From: Streptomyces coeruleorubidus
Lineage (GTDB): Bacteria; Actinomycetota; Actinomycetes; Streptomycetales; Streptomycetaceae
Assembly (NCBI RefSeq): GCF_028885415.1
Contig: NZ_CP118527.1
Span: 4,898,001-4,962,000 of the forward strand
Length of the DNA: 64,000 nt
Direction of reading: 5' to 3'
Shown: in pieces, positions 18,810 to 32,954 of the stretch
How the letters are laid out: every line of letters begins with the position of its first letter
Numbering within the stretch: the stretch's first letter is position 1
Translations under genes and position numbers: made by a program
The notes under the pieces: model-generated
The model's input: only the letters and a program-made list of their open reading frames with translations
Told to the model about the DNA's origin: nothing
The model's database searches: none

Positions 18810-19691
18810 CAGCGCCGGCCGTACGACGCCGAGGGCGCCCCTGGAGCGGACTTCCGGGGGCGCCCTCCGTCATGTCGCGGCCGGCCTTCGTCATGTCGCG
18901 GCCACCGGCTGTTCGAATTACCTGCCGGGTTACGGCCCCTCTCCACAGATTCGGCGACTTTCTCCCGTCCACACCCTGGGGACTGGGAAGTTGTCCAGAC
19001 TGTGTCCACAGAGGCCTCTGTTGAAGGACCATCAGACCAGGTCACCTGCGTGTGGATTCGTGGACGAACGATCTCCACAGGCTGTGGACAACGAGAGCGT
19101 CCACAGGCTGTGCATCGAGTTGTCCACCGGCAACCCACAGGCTGGGGCCGGTTGTCCCCAGCGATCCCCAGCTTCTCCACATCGCTGTCCACTGTTCGGC
19201 AACGCGACGCGCCTCCTCACCGGGTCGAGTGAAAGGCGTCACACGAAGGTGCCGGGTTGGGCTGTGGGAAAGGTGGGTAAACCTGGGGACGGCACTGGGG
19301 AGAACTCGCCTCACCCTGTGCACGGGGTGTGCAGAACTTTCCGTTCTCCACAGAAGCCCCTGGTTGTCCACTGCCGTCACCCACAGGACCGGTGGACAAA
19401 ATTCCCGCTCTGAGCTGGGCAAACAGGGTTATCCACGGTATCCACAGGCCCTACTACTACTCCCGACTAGAGAGAGCTGGGAATTCGTTTCGAAGCGGGC
19501 CCTGTGCACAACTTGCCCTCCGGCGCCCGACCGCCCCTCGTCACGACTTGACCCCGAGAGGCACCTACTGTCAGTGCGGTGCGTCAGACTGGTCCCCGGT
19601 GTCCTCCCCATCCCGGGGACCGTCGACACCGAGACAGACGACGAGGGCCAGGCAGAGCGAGAAGCGCCGGCAACAGCAGGAGGCGGCAACA
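18810..19691. other. oriC: oriC, origin of chromosome replication
   Basis: The dnaA-dnaN gap of 882 bp contains about 15-19 DnaA boxes in both orientations and no gene. The one exact TTGTCCACA match is reverse, at 19084-19092. Close variants include 18991 (TTGTCCAGA), 19002, 19097, 19120 (TTGTCCACC), 19152, 19173, 19344, 19364 (TTGTCCACT), 19391 (reverse), 19429 (TTATCCACG) and 19438. Boxes fall into a left group (18939-19193) and a right group (19344-19446), separated by about 150 bp without boxes. This matches the known Streptomyces oriC design of many weak boxes in two halves. An AT-rich unwinding element is not obvious at this GC content. Confidence 0.95.
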
Positions 19692-20822
19692 GTGAAGATC
19701 CGGGTGGAACGCGACGTACTCGCGGAGGCAGTGGCCTGGGCGGCACGCAGCCTCCCGGCCCGTCCGCCGGCGCCTGTCCTCGCCGGCCTGCTGCTGAAGG
19801 CCGAGGACGGCCAGCTGAGCCTGTCCAGCTTCGACTACGAGGTCTCCGCGCGCGTGTCCGTGGAGGCCGAGGTCGAGGAGGAGGGCACGGTGCTCGTCTC
19901 CGGCCGCCTCCTCGCGGACATCTGCCGAGCCCTCCCCAACCGGCCGGTGGAGATCTCCACAGACGGTGTACGGGCGACGGTGGTGTGCGGCTCCTCCCGG
20001 TTCACACTCCACACACTGCCTGTGGAGGAGTACCCGGCGCTGCCGCAGATGCCGAACGCGACGGGCACGGTCCCCGGCGAGGTCTTCGCCTCCGCGGCCG
20101 CCCAGGTGGCCATCGCCGCCGGCCGTGACGACACGCTGCCCGTCCTCACGGGCGTCCGCATCGAGATCGAGGGCGACACGGTCACGCTGGCGTCCACCGA
20201 CCGCTACCGCTTCGCGGTCCGTGAGTTCCTGTGGAAGCCGGAGAACCCGGAGGCCTCCGCGGTCGCCCTGGTGCCCGCCAAGACGCTGCTGGACACCGCC
20301 AAGGCCCTGACGAGCGGCGACCAGGTGACCCTGGCGCTGTCCGGCTCGGGCTCGGGCGAGGGCCTGATCGGCTTCGAGGGCGCCGGCCGCCGTACGACGA
20401 CCCGCCTGCTGGAGGGCGACCTCCCGAAGTACCGCACGCTGTTCCCGACGGAGTTCAACAGCATCGCCGTGATCGAGACCGCCCCCTTCGTGGAGGCCGT
20501 CAAGCGTGTGGCCCTGGTCGCCGAGCGGAACACCCCGGTGCGGCTCAGCTTCGAGCAGGGCGTGCTCATCCTGGAGGCCGGCTCCAGCGACGACGCACAG
20601 GCTGTGGAAAGGGTCGACGCCCAGCTGGAGGGCGACGACATCTCGATCGCCTTCAACCCGACGTTCCTGCTGGACGGCCTGAGCGCCATCGACTCCCCGG
20701 TCGCGCAGCTGTCCTTCACGACGTCCACGAAGCCCGCGCTGCTCAGCGGCAAGCCGGCGCTGGACGCCGAGGCGGACGAGGCCTACAAGTACCTGATCAT
20801 GCCGGTGCGCCTGAGCGGCTGA
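19692..20822 (+). CDS. dnaN: DNA polymerase III beta sliding clamp
   Basis: The 376 aa protein has the three clamp domains and ends with the conserved LIMPVRLSG C-terminus. The GTG at 19692 gives the normal N-terminus (MKIRVERDVLAEAVAWAARSLP) behind caggaggcggcaac; the frame is open into oriC but is not clamp-like there. It forms the ring that tethers polymerase III. A perfect DnaA box (20833-20841) lies just after the stop. Confidence 0.98.
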   Translation: MKIRVERDVLAEAVAWAARSLPARPPAPVLAGLLLKAEDGQLSLSSFDYEVSARVSVEAEVEEEGTVLVSGRLLADICRALPNRPVEISTDGVRATVVCGSSRFTLHTLPVEEYPALPQMPNATGTVPGEVFASAAAQVAIAAGRDDTLPVLTGVRIEIEGDTVTLASTDRYRFAVREFLWKPENPEASAVALVPAKTLLDTAKALTSGDQVTLALSGSGSGEGLIGFEGAGRRTTTRLLEGDLPKYRTLFPTEFNSIAVIETAPFVEAVKRVALVAERNTPVRLSFEQGVLILEAGSSDDAQAVERVDAQLEGDDISIAFNPTFLLDGLSAIDSPVAQLSFTTSTKPALLSGKPALDAEADEAYKYLIMPVRLSG

Positions 20823-20832
20823 GCTCCGGCGG

Positions 20833-20841
20833 TTGTCCACA
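20833..20841 (+). promoter_or_regulatory. DnaA box downstream of dnaN
   Basis: Exact TTGTCCACA between dnaN and gnd, outside the main oriC cluster. It may regulate gnd or titrate DnaA. Confidence 0.7.
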
Positions 20842-20987
20842 GGCTGGGGGCGAATCCGCAGGTGAGGGCGTACGACTGAGCGCGTATGCCCACAGATGTG
20901 CGCGAGCGTCCGGGTTTAGGCTCGGACGTGGGTACGAAAGTGCCGCAACGCCACGTCGGACACCTGCAAACCTAAGGAACACAACTG

Positions 20988-21863
20988 ATGGAGCTCGGTC
21001 TCGTCGGCCTCGGCAAGATGGGCGGCAACATGCGCGAGCGGATCCGCCGCGCGGGCCACACCGTCTTCGGATACGACCGCAACCCGGACCTCGCCGATGT
21101 CCACAGCCTGCCGGAGCTTGTGGGCAAGCTCAGCGGCCCGCGTGTGATCTGGGTGATGGTCCCGGCGGGCGAGCCCACGCAGTCCACCATCGACGAGCTC
21201 GCCGAACTGCTGGAGCCCGGCGATGTCGTCGTGGACGGCGGCAACTCCCGCTGGACCGACGACGAGAAGCACGCCGAGGAGCTGGCGGCCAAGGGCATCG
21301 GCTTCGTCGACTGCGGTGTCTCCGGCGGCGTCTGGGGCCTGGAGAACGGCTACGCGCTGATGTACGGCGGCGACAAGGAGAACGTCGCCAAGGTGCAACC
21401 GGTCTTCGACGCCCTCAAGCCGGAGGGCGACTTCGGCTCGGTGCACGCCGGCAAGGTCGGCGCGGGCCACTTCGCGAAGATGGTCCACAACGGCATCGAG
21501 TACGCGATGATGCAGGCCTACGCCGAGGGCTGGGAGCTGCTGGAGAAGGTCGACTCCGTGACCGACGTCCGGGAGGTCTTCCGCTCCTGGCAGGAGGGCA
21601 CGGTCATCCGCTCCTGGCTGCTCGACCTCGCGGTCAACGCGCTCGACGAGGACGAGCACCTGGACAGGCTCCGGGGTTATGCACAGGACTCCGGTGAGGG
21701 ACGCTGGACTGTGGAAGCCGCCATCGACCACGCGGTGCCGCTGCCGGCGATCACCGCGTCGCTGTTCGCGCGGTTCGCCTCCCGTCAGGAGGACTCGCCC
21801 CAGATGAAGATGATCGCGGCGCTGCGGAACCAGTTCGGCGGCCACGCGGTCGAGACCAAGTAA
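20988..21863 (+). CDS. gnd: 6-phosphogluconate dehydrogenase, short form
   Basis: The 291 aa protein is of the short, YqeC-like 6PGDH type. It has an N-terminal Rossmann motif [12 protein letters not shown], the substrate signature [20 protein letters not shown] and the catalytic helix [18 protein letters not shown]. It converts 6-phosphogluconate to ribulose 5-phosphate and CO2; the short forms are usually NAD-linked. Its position between dnaN and recF is typical of actinobacteria. ATG at 20988 after taaggaacacaact. Confidence 0.95.
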   Translation: MELGLVGLGKMGGNMRERIRRAGHTVFGYDRNPDLADVHSLPELVGKLSGPRVIWVMVPAGEPTQSTIDELAELLEPGDVVVDGGNSRWTDDEKHAEELAAKGIGFVDCGVSGGVWGLENGYALMYGGDKENVAKVQPVFDALKPEGDFGSVHAGKVGAGHFAKMVHNGIEYAMMQAYAEGWELLEKVDSVTDVREVFRSWQEGTVIRSWLLDLAVNALDEDEHLDRLRGYAQDSGEGRWTVEAAIDHAVPLPAITASLFARFASRQEDSPQMKMIAALRNQFGGHAVETK

Positions 21864-21900
21864 GCAACACCCGAGGGTTGGGGAGGTCGGCGAAACGACC

Positions 21901-23022
21901 ATGCACGTCACGCATCTGTCGCTGGCCGACTTCCGCTCGTACCCCCGGGTCGAGGTCCCGCTCGACCCGGGAGTGACGGCCTTCGTCGGACCGAACGGGC
22001 AGGGGAAGACCAATCTCGTCGAGGCCGTCGGCTATCTCGCCACGCTCGGCAGCCACCGGGTCTCCTCCGACGCCCCCCTGGTCCGCATGGGCGCCGAGCG
22101 CGCGATCATCCGGGCCCAGGTGCGGCAGGGGGAGCGGCAGCAGCTGGTCGAGCTGGAGCTGAACCCGGGGCGCGCCAACCGGGCCCGGATCAACCGGTCC
22201 TCGCAGGTCAAGCCACGTGATGTGCTCGGGATCGTACGGACCGTGCTGTTCGCCCCCGAGGATCTCGCCCTGGTCAAGGGCGACCCCGGTGAGCGGCGCC
22301 GCTTCCTCGACGAGCTGATCACCGCCCGCTCCCCGCGCATGGCCGCGGTCCGCTCCGACTACGACCGGGTTCTCAAGCAGCGCAACACCCTCCTCAAGTC
22401 GGCCGCGCTCGCTCGCCGGCACGGCGGCCGCAGCATGGACATGTCCACGCTCGACATCTGGGACCAGCATCTCGCGCGCGCGGGCGCCGAGTTGCTCGCC
22501 CAGCGCCTGGACCTGATCGCCGCCGTCCAGCCGCTCGCCGACAAGGCGTACGAGCAGCTCGCCCCCGGCGGCGGGCCGATCGCCCTGGAGTACAAGCCGT
22601 CCGCGCCGGGCGAGGCGCACACCCGCGATGACCTGTTCGAGCAACTGATGGCCGCGCTCGCCGAAGCCCGCAAGCAGGAGATCGAGCGGGGCGTCACCCT
22701 GGTCGGCCCGCACCGGGACGACCTGCTGCTCAAGCTCGGCCAGCTGCCCGCCAAGGGGTACGCCTCGCACGGCGAGTCCTGGTCGTACGCCCTGGCGCTG
22801 CGTCTCGCCTCGTACGACCTGCTGCGCGCGGAGGGCAACGAGCCGGTGCTGGTGCTCGACGACGTCTTCGCCGAGCTGGACACCCGCCGCCGTGAGCGCC
22901 TCGCCGAGCTGGTCGCGCCCGGCGAGCAGGTCCTGGTGACGGCCGCGGTCGACGACGACGTACCGTATGTGCTGTCCGGGGTGCGGTTCGCCGTGTCCGA
23001 GGGGACGGTGGAGCGCGTATGA
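21901..23022 (+). CDS. recF: DNA replication and repair protein RecF
   Basis: The 373 aa SMC-like ATPase has Walker [10 protein letters not shown] at residues 30-38, the signature region [16 protein letters not shown] and Walker [13 protein letters not shown]. It loads RecA at single-strand gaps with RecO and RecR. The stop overlaps the DUF721 gene start by four bases (ATGA). Confidence 0.97.
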   Translation: MHVTHLSLADFRSYPRVEVPLDPGVTAFVGPNGQGKTNLVEAVGYLATLGSHRVSSDAPLVRMGAERAIIRAQVRQGERQQLVELELNPGRANRARINRSSQVKPRDVLGIVRTVLFAPEDLALVKGDPGERRRFLDELITARSPRMAAVRSDYDRVLKQRNTLLKSAALARRHGGRSMDMSTLDIWDQHLARAGAELLAQRLDLIAAVQPLADKAYEQLAPGGGPIALEYKPSAPGEAHTRDDLFEQLMAALAEARKQEIERGVTLVGPHRDDLLLKLGQLPAKGYASHGESWSYALALRLASYDLLRAEGNEPVLVLDDVFAELDTRRRERLAELVAPGEQVLVTAAVDDDVPYVLSGVRFAVSEGTVERV

Positions 23023-23561
23023 CGGAGAACACACCGGAGATCCCGTCCGGGCCCCGGTCGCCCGAGCCGTCCGGCGTCGACCTCGCGCGCGTGGCGCTGC
23101 GCGCCGCCAAGGATGCCGCACGCGCGCGTGGGGACGCTGCGCAGCAGAAGAAGCAGGCGCGCCGCGGCGGACTGCGCTCCGGCGCGCGCGCCGACGGCCG
23201 CGACCCCATGGCGCTCGGCTCCGCGATCAACCGGCTGATCACCGAGCGCGGCTGGGAGGCCCCGGCCGCGGTGGGCGGGGTGATGGGCCGCTGGCCGCAG
23301 ATCGTCGGCGAGGACGTGGCCAAGCACTGCGTGCCGGAGAGGTACGACGAGGAGGAGCACGTCCTGTCCGTGCGCTGCGACTCGACGGCCTGGGCGACGA
23401 ACCTCCGGCTGCTCGCCCCGACCCTGGTCGCGCGTCTCAACGAGGACCTGGGCCACGGCACGGTGAAGCTGATCAAGGTGCAGGGCCCGGGCGCCCCCAA
23501 CCGCCGCTACGGCCCGCTGCGGGCTCCCGGCAGCACCGGTCCCGGCGACACCTACGGCTGA
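23019..23561 (+). CDS. DUF721 (DciA-like) protein
   Basis: The 180 aa protein has a disordered basic N-terminus ([19 protein letters not shown]) and the DUF721 core (about 65-160: [28 protein letters not shown] ... [15 protein letters not shown]). DUF721 proteins include DciA, the replicative-helicase operator of bacteria lacking DnaC. The place between recF and gyrB and translational coupling to recF fit a replication role (inference). Equivalent to Rv0004. Confidence 0.88.
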   Translation: MTENTPEIPSGPRSPEPSGVDLARVALRAAKDAARARGDAAQQKKQARRGGLRSGARADGRDPMALGSAINRLITERGWEAPAAVGGVMGRWPQIVGEDVAKHCVPERYDEEEHVLSVRCDSTAWATNLRLLAPTLVARLNEDLGHGTVKLIKVQGPGAPNRRYGPLRAPGSTGPGDTYG

Positions 23562-26099
<2,538 letters not shown>

Positions 26100-26141
26100 G
26101 TCGGTCTCAGCTGACCGCACCAGGAAGGACCTTCACCAGCA

Positions 26142-28736
<2,595 letters not shown>

Positions 28737-28754
28737 CACGAGGAGTGAGTCAGC

Positions 28755-29585
28755 GTGAGCGGAGCCACGGGCGCCGGACCGAGGGGTACCTCGAAGGGTA
28801 CGGACACGGACGACGGCGGCCGTGGCTCCGCCGCGCGTGCGGCGGACCCGCACACGACCAACCTGAAGGCGATCAAGTCCCCGACCAAGGACTCGCCCTC
28901 GCCTGACACGCATGGATCACAGGGGGGAACTGTGATGGACACCAAGGGTCCGCAGACCCAGCAGCACACCGCTGGAGCGGGCCCGTCCGCATCCGGCGCC
29001 CAGCCGCAGCCGCAGCCCGAGCCGGCCGCGCAGGAGCAGGGCGCCGCCGCGCAGACGGCCTCCCCCCTGCCCGGGGAACGGCAGGCACAGCAGCAGGCCG
29101 GGCCGTACCACCCGCCGCAGGCCTACCCGGCGCAGCCGGCGGCGGCCGGTGCCGGAGCCGGTACTGCCGCCGGTACCGTACGGCGTCCCCGCACGGGCGC
29201 CCGCACCACGCCGCGCGTCCGCAAGGCCCGCCTGCGCGTGGCCAAGGCCGACCCGTGGTCGGTGATGAAGGTCAGCTTCCTGCTCTCCATCGCCCTGGGC
29301 ATCTGCACGATCGTGGCGTCCGCCGTGCTCTGGATGGTGATGGACGCGATGGGCGTCTTCTCCACGGTCGGCGGCACGATCTCCGAGGCGACCGGCTCGA
29401 ACGAGTCGAACGGCTTCGACCTCCAGGCCTTCCTGTCGCTGCCCAACGTCCTGATCTTCACGTCGGTCATCGCGGTCATCGACGTCGTCCTGGCGACGGC
29501 CCTCGCGACGCTCGGTGCGTTCATCTACAACATGTCCGCCGGTTTCGTGGGTGGTGTGGAGCTGACGCTCGCCGAGGACGAGTAG
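28755..29585 (+). CDS. DUF3566 transmembrane protein
   Basis: The 276 aa protein has a long disordered N-terminus rich in Gln, Pro and Ala (1 to about 150). The compact DUF3566 domain follows, with two membrane helices (FLLSIALGICTIVASAVLWMV and VLIFTSVIAVIDVVLATALA). Start GTG 28755 has agga spacing; an ATG at 28935 with its own purine-rich site could give a shorter form. The gene always follows gyrA in actinobacteria (Rv0007 position); function unknown, though its neighbours are envelope and division genes. Confidence 0.9.
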   Translation: MSGATGAGPRGTSKGTDTDDGGRGSAARAADPHTTNLKAIKSPTKDSPSPDTHGSQGGTVMDTKGPQTQQHTAGAGPSASGAQPQPQPEPAAQEQGAAAQTASPLPGERQAQQQAGPYHPPQAYPAQPAAAGAGAGTAAGTVRRPRTGARTTPRVRKARLRVAKADPWSVMKVSFLLSIALGICTIVASAVLWMVMDAMGVFSTVGGTISEATGSNESNGFDLQAFLSLPNVLIFTSVIAVIDVVLATALATLGAFIYNMSAGFVGGVELTLAEDE

Positions 29586-29638
29586 ATCCCTCGAAGATCC
29601 CTCGCTGACGGCGGATGGCGGTGTCCCGACAACCGATT

Positions 29639-29667
29639 TTGGGACTGCCCGTGTCGTGCGCTAATCT
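29639..29667 (+). promoter_or_regulatory. promoter of tRNA-Ile
   Basis: TTGGGA (29639-29644) and TAATCT (29662-29667) are spaced by 17 bp, a good vegetative-type promoter about 40 bp before the tRNA. Confidence 0.6.
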
Positions 29668-29707
29668 TCAGGGGTCAGCGCGCGGGACACACACCGAAAA
29701 GCGCGGC

Positions 29708-29784
29708 GGGGCTATAGCTCAGTTGGTTAGAGCGCATCCCTGATAAGGATGAGGCCACAGGTTCAAATCCTGTTAGCCCCACCA
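29708..29784 (+). tRNA. tRNA-Ile (GAT)
   Basis: The acceptor arms GGGGCTA and TAGCCCC pair completely, the D loop is AGCTCAGTTGGTTAGAGC, the anticodon loop is CTGATAA (GAT) and the T arm is GTTCAAATCC. The 3' CCA is encoded. It follows gyrA-DUF3566 as ileT does in mycobacteria. Confidence 0.97.
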
Positions 29785-29789
29785 GCACG

Positions 29790-29822
29790 AAGACCCCCGG
29801 CCCATAGGGCCGGGGGTCTTTT
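29790..29822 (+). terminator. terminator of tRNA-Ile
   Basis: A perfect 13-bp stem (agacccccggccc/gggccgggggtct) with a 3-base loop is followed by TTTT. Confidence 0.93.
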
Positions 29823-30049
29823 GACACCAACGGTTGACACCAACCGAAGGGACCGCGTCACGGTGTAGTGGGCTCCCTCGGGCGCACCGCGCCCGGTGCC
29901 GACGGGTGCGGCCCCCCAGGCAGAGCCGAGCAGACGCGGCCCCTGGCGTCCAGGTCGTTCGTACAGTGGCGCGGAGTGGTGGGTGGTGTCAGGCCAGAGG
30001 CGCGCCTGAACCCCTTGGTCATCAGTTGGCCGCCTGTTTTACTTCGCGC

Positions 30050-30565
30050 ATGATTACGGGCGTGATTGCGGGGCTCTGTGTCTTCGTTGGCTCGGTGATC
30101 GGGACGATCCTCGTGGCACGGCGAGCGCGGCGGACAGCTGCTCGGGCCGATGCAGGGGAAGCAGTCTTCTTCCAGGTCGGGGCCAACCTGCCGGATGAGG
30201 GACGCCGATACAGCCTTGGCCGGGTACCGGCCGGAAGCGAGTTCCGGTGGGGGCCTCGCTGGTCGTGGACACGGTTGCGTGAACTCCCGACAGATCTGCG
30301 CTATGTCCGCGCACGCGAAGCAACCTTTCGCGAAATGTTGTGGCTGCTCCCGCTTGGCGCGCTGGTGATCGAGTGTGAATCGTCAGCGGGGCCTGTACGA
30401 CTATGGACCCGCGCGGAACATGTGGTGCCCGTTGTGGGGATGATTCGGCGTACAGGGCGAGCGACACAGGCCAGACAGAAGAAGGCCCGGCAGCTTCGAG
30501 GAGCTGCCGGGCCTGTACGCGGGTCGCCGGGAGGTGCTGGGGATATCAGCGCTGTAGCGGAGTGA
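30050..30565 (+). CDS. small membrane-anchored protein of unknown function
   Basis: From the ATG at 30050 the frame gives 171 aa. It has an N-terminal helix (MITGVIAGLCVFVGSVIGTILVA), a basic stretch and a soluble domain with a WGPRWSWTRLRELPTDLRYVR segment and several hydrophobic strands. General layout resembles short single-pass proteins such as DUF2550, but I do not recognise the family. Codon use is less GC3-biased than neighbours, suggesting acquisition or weak expression. The last 25 or so codons run through a terminator-like hairpin (30483-30514) and overlap the convergent gene, so the true C-terminus may be shorter or altered. Confidence 0.5.
   Translation: MITGVIAGLCVFVGSVIGTILVARRARRTAARADAGEAVFFQVGANLPDEGRRYSLGRVPAGSEFRWGPRWSWTRLRELPTDLRYVRAREATFREMLWLLPLGALVIECESSAGPVRLWTRAEHVVPVVGMIRRTGRATQARQKKARQLRGAAGPVRGSPGGAGDISAVAE
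30483..30514. terminator. hairpin between convergent genes
   Basis: Perfect 13-bp stem (aggcccggcagct/agctgccgggcct) with a 6-base loop, about 30 bp past the stop of the minus-strand gene. Confidence 0.7.
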
Positions 30566-30920
30566 GATGGTCCGCTGGGTCGCCTTCGCCGTCGGCGTCC
30601 GTGTCGTCGTCGGTGCAGTCGGCGGTGGGTGATGCCGTCGTGTCCGCGAGCGGGCGGTGGCGGCAGCTGGGGGACTTGCCGTGGGCCTCGGCGCGGATGC
30701 GCTGCTTCATCGTGGGGGGCAGGGCCCTGGCGTAGGACAAGGACCACGGAGCCGTCGTCGGTGCCGTCCGCTGCTGCGGGATGTGCGCGCTGTTGCGCTG
30801 CTGCTCGGGCTGCGGTACCGCCGCGGCGGCGGTCGTGGTGACGAATCCGAGCGCCGTGCACAGCGCGAGGAAGGCGGTGACGATGGCGGTCCACAGCTTC
30901 ATGACCTTGTTCCGGGCCAT
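30546..30920 (-). CDS. secreted protein, DUF6344-like
   Basis: The 124 aa product begins with a signal peptide (MARNKVMKLWTAIVTAFLALCTALGFVTTTAAAAV), followed by a Gln/Pro/Thr-rich part. The conserved-looking motif SYARALPPTMKQRIRAEAHG and a CRH segment come next. It resembles the short Streptomyces secreted proteins called DUF6344; that name is from memory of the motif. ATG at 30920 follows gtgaggggtt. No function can be assigned. Confidence 0.7.
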   Translation of the reverse strand: MARNKVMKLWTAIVTAFLALCTALGFVTTTAAAAVPQPEQQRNSAHIPQQRTAPTTAPWSLSYARALPPTMKQRIRAEAHGKSPSCRHRPLADTTASPTADCTDDDTDADGEGDPADHLTPLQR

Positions 30921-31257
30921 AACCCCTCACTTTCGGGTTGGGCGATTTGCGTACTTTCCTCATGATGTGTATGGGGGTCGAGAAGTGGTGGACCGACGCC
31001 CGTGGCGCGGCGATGTTCAGATGAACACCACTCGAATGGACGCAAGAGGGGTGAAATGGTGAGGAAGGAGGAGAAGGGCGGTCGAAGTAACCGTCCGTCG
31101 GCGTGTGATCACTCTCCGGTCGGAGCGGCAGACTCCGCTTCTATCCCGGTTCGCCGGGCGGGAGTTGAGCGCCGACTCAGGTCACCGATCGGTATCGGTC
31201 GGTGTGTATAGTCGGGCGCCAGAGGTCCCCTACGTCAACGAAAGACGAGGTCGCGCG
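30921..31257. other. intergenic region before the DLW-39 gene
   Basis: 337 bp upstream of two divergent small genes. A -10-like TATAGT is at 31207-31212 ahead of the DLW-39 gene. Base composition is lower in GC than its surroundings. No gene is supported. Confidence 0.4.
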
Positions 31258-31386
31258 GTGAAGAAGCTTCTCCTGGTCGCACTGGCCGCCATCGGCGGGC
31301 TCCTCGTGTACCGCCAGATCCAGGCGGATCGCGCCGAGCAGGATCTGTGGACGGAGGCGACTGACTCCGTGCCCACGGGTTCGTGA
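31258..31386 (+). CDS. DLW-39 family small protein
   Basis: A 42 aa protein from the GTG at 31258 with an N-terminal hydrophobic helix (MKKLLLVALAAIGGLLVYRQ) and the invariant Asp-Leu-Trp (DLW) motif followed by TEATD. This is the DLW-39 family, a very small actinobacterial protein found near the origin. Site gacgagg precedes the start. Likely a single-pass membrane peptide; role unknown. Ends just before a terminator. Confidence 0.85.
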   Translation: MKKLLLVALAAIGGLLVYRQIQADRAEQDLWTEATDSVPTGS

Positions 31387-31410
31387 GTCACGACATCCCA
31401 AACCGAGCAC

Positions 31411-31440
31411 ACCCCGGCCGCCTCGCGGTCGGGGTTTTGT
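31411..31440 (+). terminator. terminator of the DLW-39 gene
   Basis: ACCCCGGCCG pairs with CGGTCGGGGT (one G-U) over a short loop, followed by TTTTGT. Confidence 0.82.
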
Positions 31441-31559
31441 GTGTTTGCGGGGACGGCGGGACGGTGGACACGGCGGCGGGGCAGGATGGGCCACGGTTCC
31501 ACGGTTTGACGGCTGCGGTGTCACGGCGTTCTGCGGTCCGGTGACGTGAGGGGTGGCGC

Positions 31560-32918
31560 GTGAGGGGACGGTGTCGTACGGCGTGGGGGCGTACGGGCGC
31601 GTGGCGCGGTCGTCGTCCGTCGGTGGTCGCGCGTGTGGGCGTCGTGGCGGTGGTGCTGGGTACGACGGCTGCCGTGGCGCCCGGACAGGCCGCCCTGGCC
31701 GCCGCCGGGGCGTCCGGTACGGCGGTGTCGCCGAGCCCGTACGCCTTCGCCGACGACGCCCGGAGCATCAAGGGGGCGAGGAGCACCGCTGAGGCCGTGC
31801 TGCTGACTCCCGGCACGGCCTACAAGAGCTCCCTCCCGAGCAGCGGCAAGGTCAGCTACCGCCTCCAGCTCGACGCCACGTCGAACGCGTACGTCTCCGT
31901 CACCGCCGTCCCCTCCCCCGGCAGCACCGTCTCCGTCATCGACGGGCTCAAGGTGTCCGTGCAGGACGACGACGGCACCTCATGCTCCGACGACACCGCG
32001 AATTTCGGCGCCGCCCGCAGTCCGCACCCGGTCGCGGCGTGGGGCCGGCGCGAGATCTCGCCGACCAAGTCGCTGTGCCAGGAGGCCGGGAACTACTACG
32101 TGTCCGTCGAGCGCGTCGACCCGAAGGGCCAGGGCTCCTCGCCCGACGCCTGGGATCTGGAACTCGTCGCCATGACGGAGCCCCGGACGGCGAAGCCCGG
32201 GCCGACCAGCGCACCCGGGGTGTGGAACTCCGCCTCGCCCCAGCCGCTCCTGGGGGAGGCCGAGCGCCGCCGGGGCGGTGCGGGATTCGCCGTGGCCACC
32301 CCGCTGGACCAGGGGGTTTGGCGGGACGACATCCTGCCCGGCCAGACGCTCTTCTACGAGGTGCCGGTCGACTGGGGCCAGCAGCTCCACGTCACCGCCG
32401 ACCTGGGCAGCTCGGCCTCCGGCGGCACCGTTTACACGCCCGGCGCACTGGAGCTGGCCCTGTACAACCCGGCGCGGGGCCCCGTCGCCGACGTGGGCGT
32501 CGGCTACGACGGCGACCAGAAGTCCGGCAGTCTGCCTCCCCTGCCGCCGGTCGACCACGCCAACCGCCACGCCGTCATCGGCCAGGTCGGTGCGATGCGC
32601 TTCGCCGGTTCCTACTACCTCGTCGCGCACCTCGCAAAGAGCGTCGCCGACAGCTTCGGGGACGGGCCGTTCCTGATGACGTTGCGGGTCCGGGTGAGCG
32701 GGGAGGCGCGGGGCGGACCCGACTACGTGGGGGAGTCCGAGCCGAAGGGCGTCTTCGAGGTCTCGGACCAGGACCGGGAGGCGGCGGCCGAGGGCGTGGC
32801 CGGGGGTGACGACACCGCGATGCGGGTCGTCGCCGTGGGCGGGATCGGCACCGGGAGCGCGCTGCTGGTGGGGCTCGGGGTGTGGACCGTGGTGGCTCGG
32901 CGGAGGAGCGCGGGGTAA
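31560..32918 (+). CDS. secreted, membrane-anchored protein of unknown function
   Basis: The 452 aa protein has a signal peptide (twin Arg region then VARVGVVAVVLGTTAAVAPG), a large extracytoplasmic part of beta-rich character and a C-terminal membrane helix (VVAVGGIGTGSALLVGLGVW) with an RRR stop. Two Cys pairs are possible (C near residues 142 and 172). It is a type I membrane protein of the kind seen with peptidase- or type VII-associated Streptomyces genes, but I recognise no named family. GTG start at 31560. It converges with the kinase gene downstream. Confidence 0.82.
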   Translation: MRGRCRTAWGRTGAWRGRRPSVVARVGVVAVVLGTTAAVAPGQAALAAAGASGTAVSPSPYAFADDARSIKGARSTAEAVLLTPGTAYKSSLPSSGKVSYRLQLDATSNAYVSVTAVPSPGSTVSVIDGLKVSVQDDDGTSCSDDTANFGAARSPHPVAAWGRREISPTKSLCQEAGNYYVSVERVDPKGQGSSPDAWDLELVAMTEPRTAKPGPTSAPGVWNSASPQPLLGEAERRRGGAGFAVATPLDQGVWRDDILPGQTLFYEVPVDWGQQLHVTADLGSSASGGTVYTPGALELALYNPARGPVADVGVGYDGDQKSGSLPPLPPVDHANRHAVIGQVGAMRFAGSYYLVAHLAKSVADSFGDGPFLMTLRVRVSGEARGGPDYVGESEPKGVFEVSDQDREAAAEGVAGGDDTAMRVVAVGGIGTGSALLVGLGVWTVVARRRSAG

Positions 32919-32954
32919 GGGAGCCGGGGGCGCCCGGGCTGGTGCCGGCGGGGC

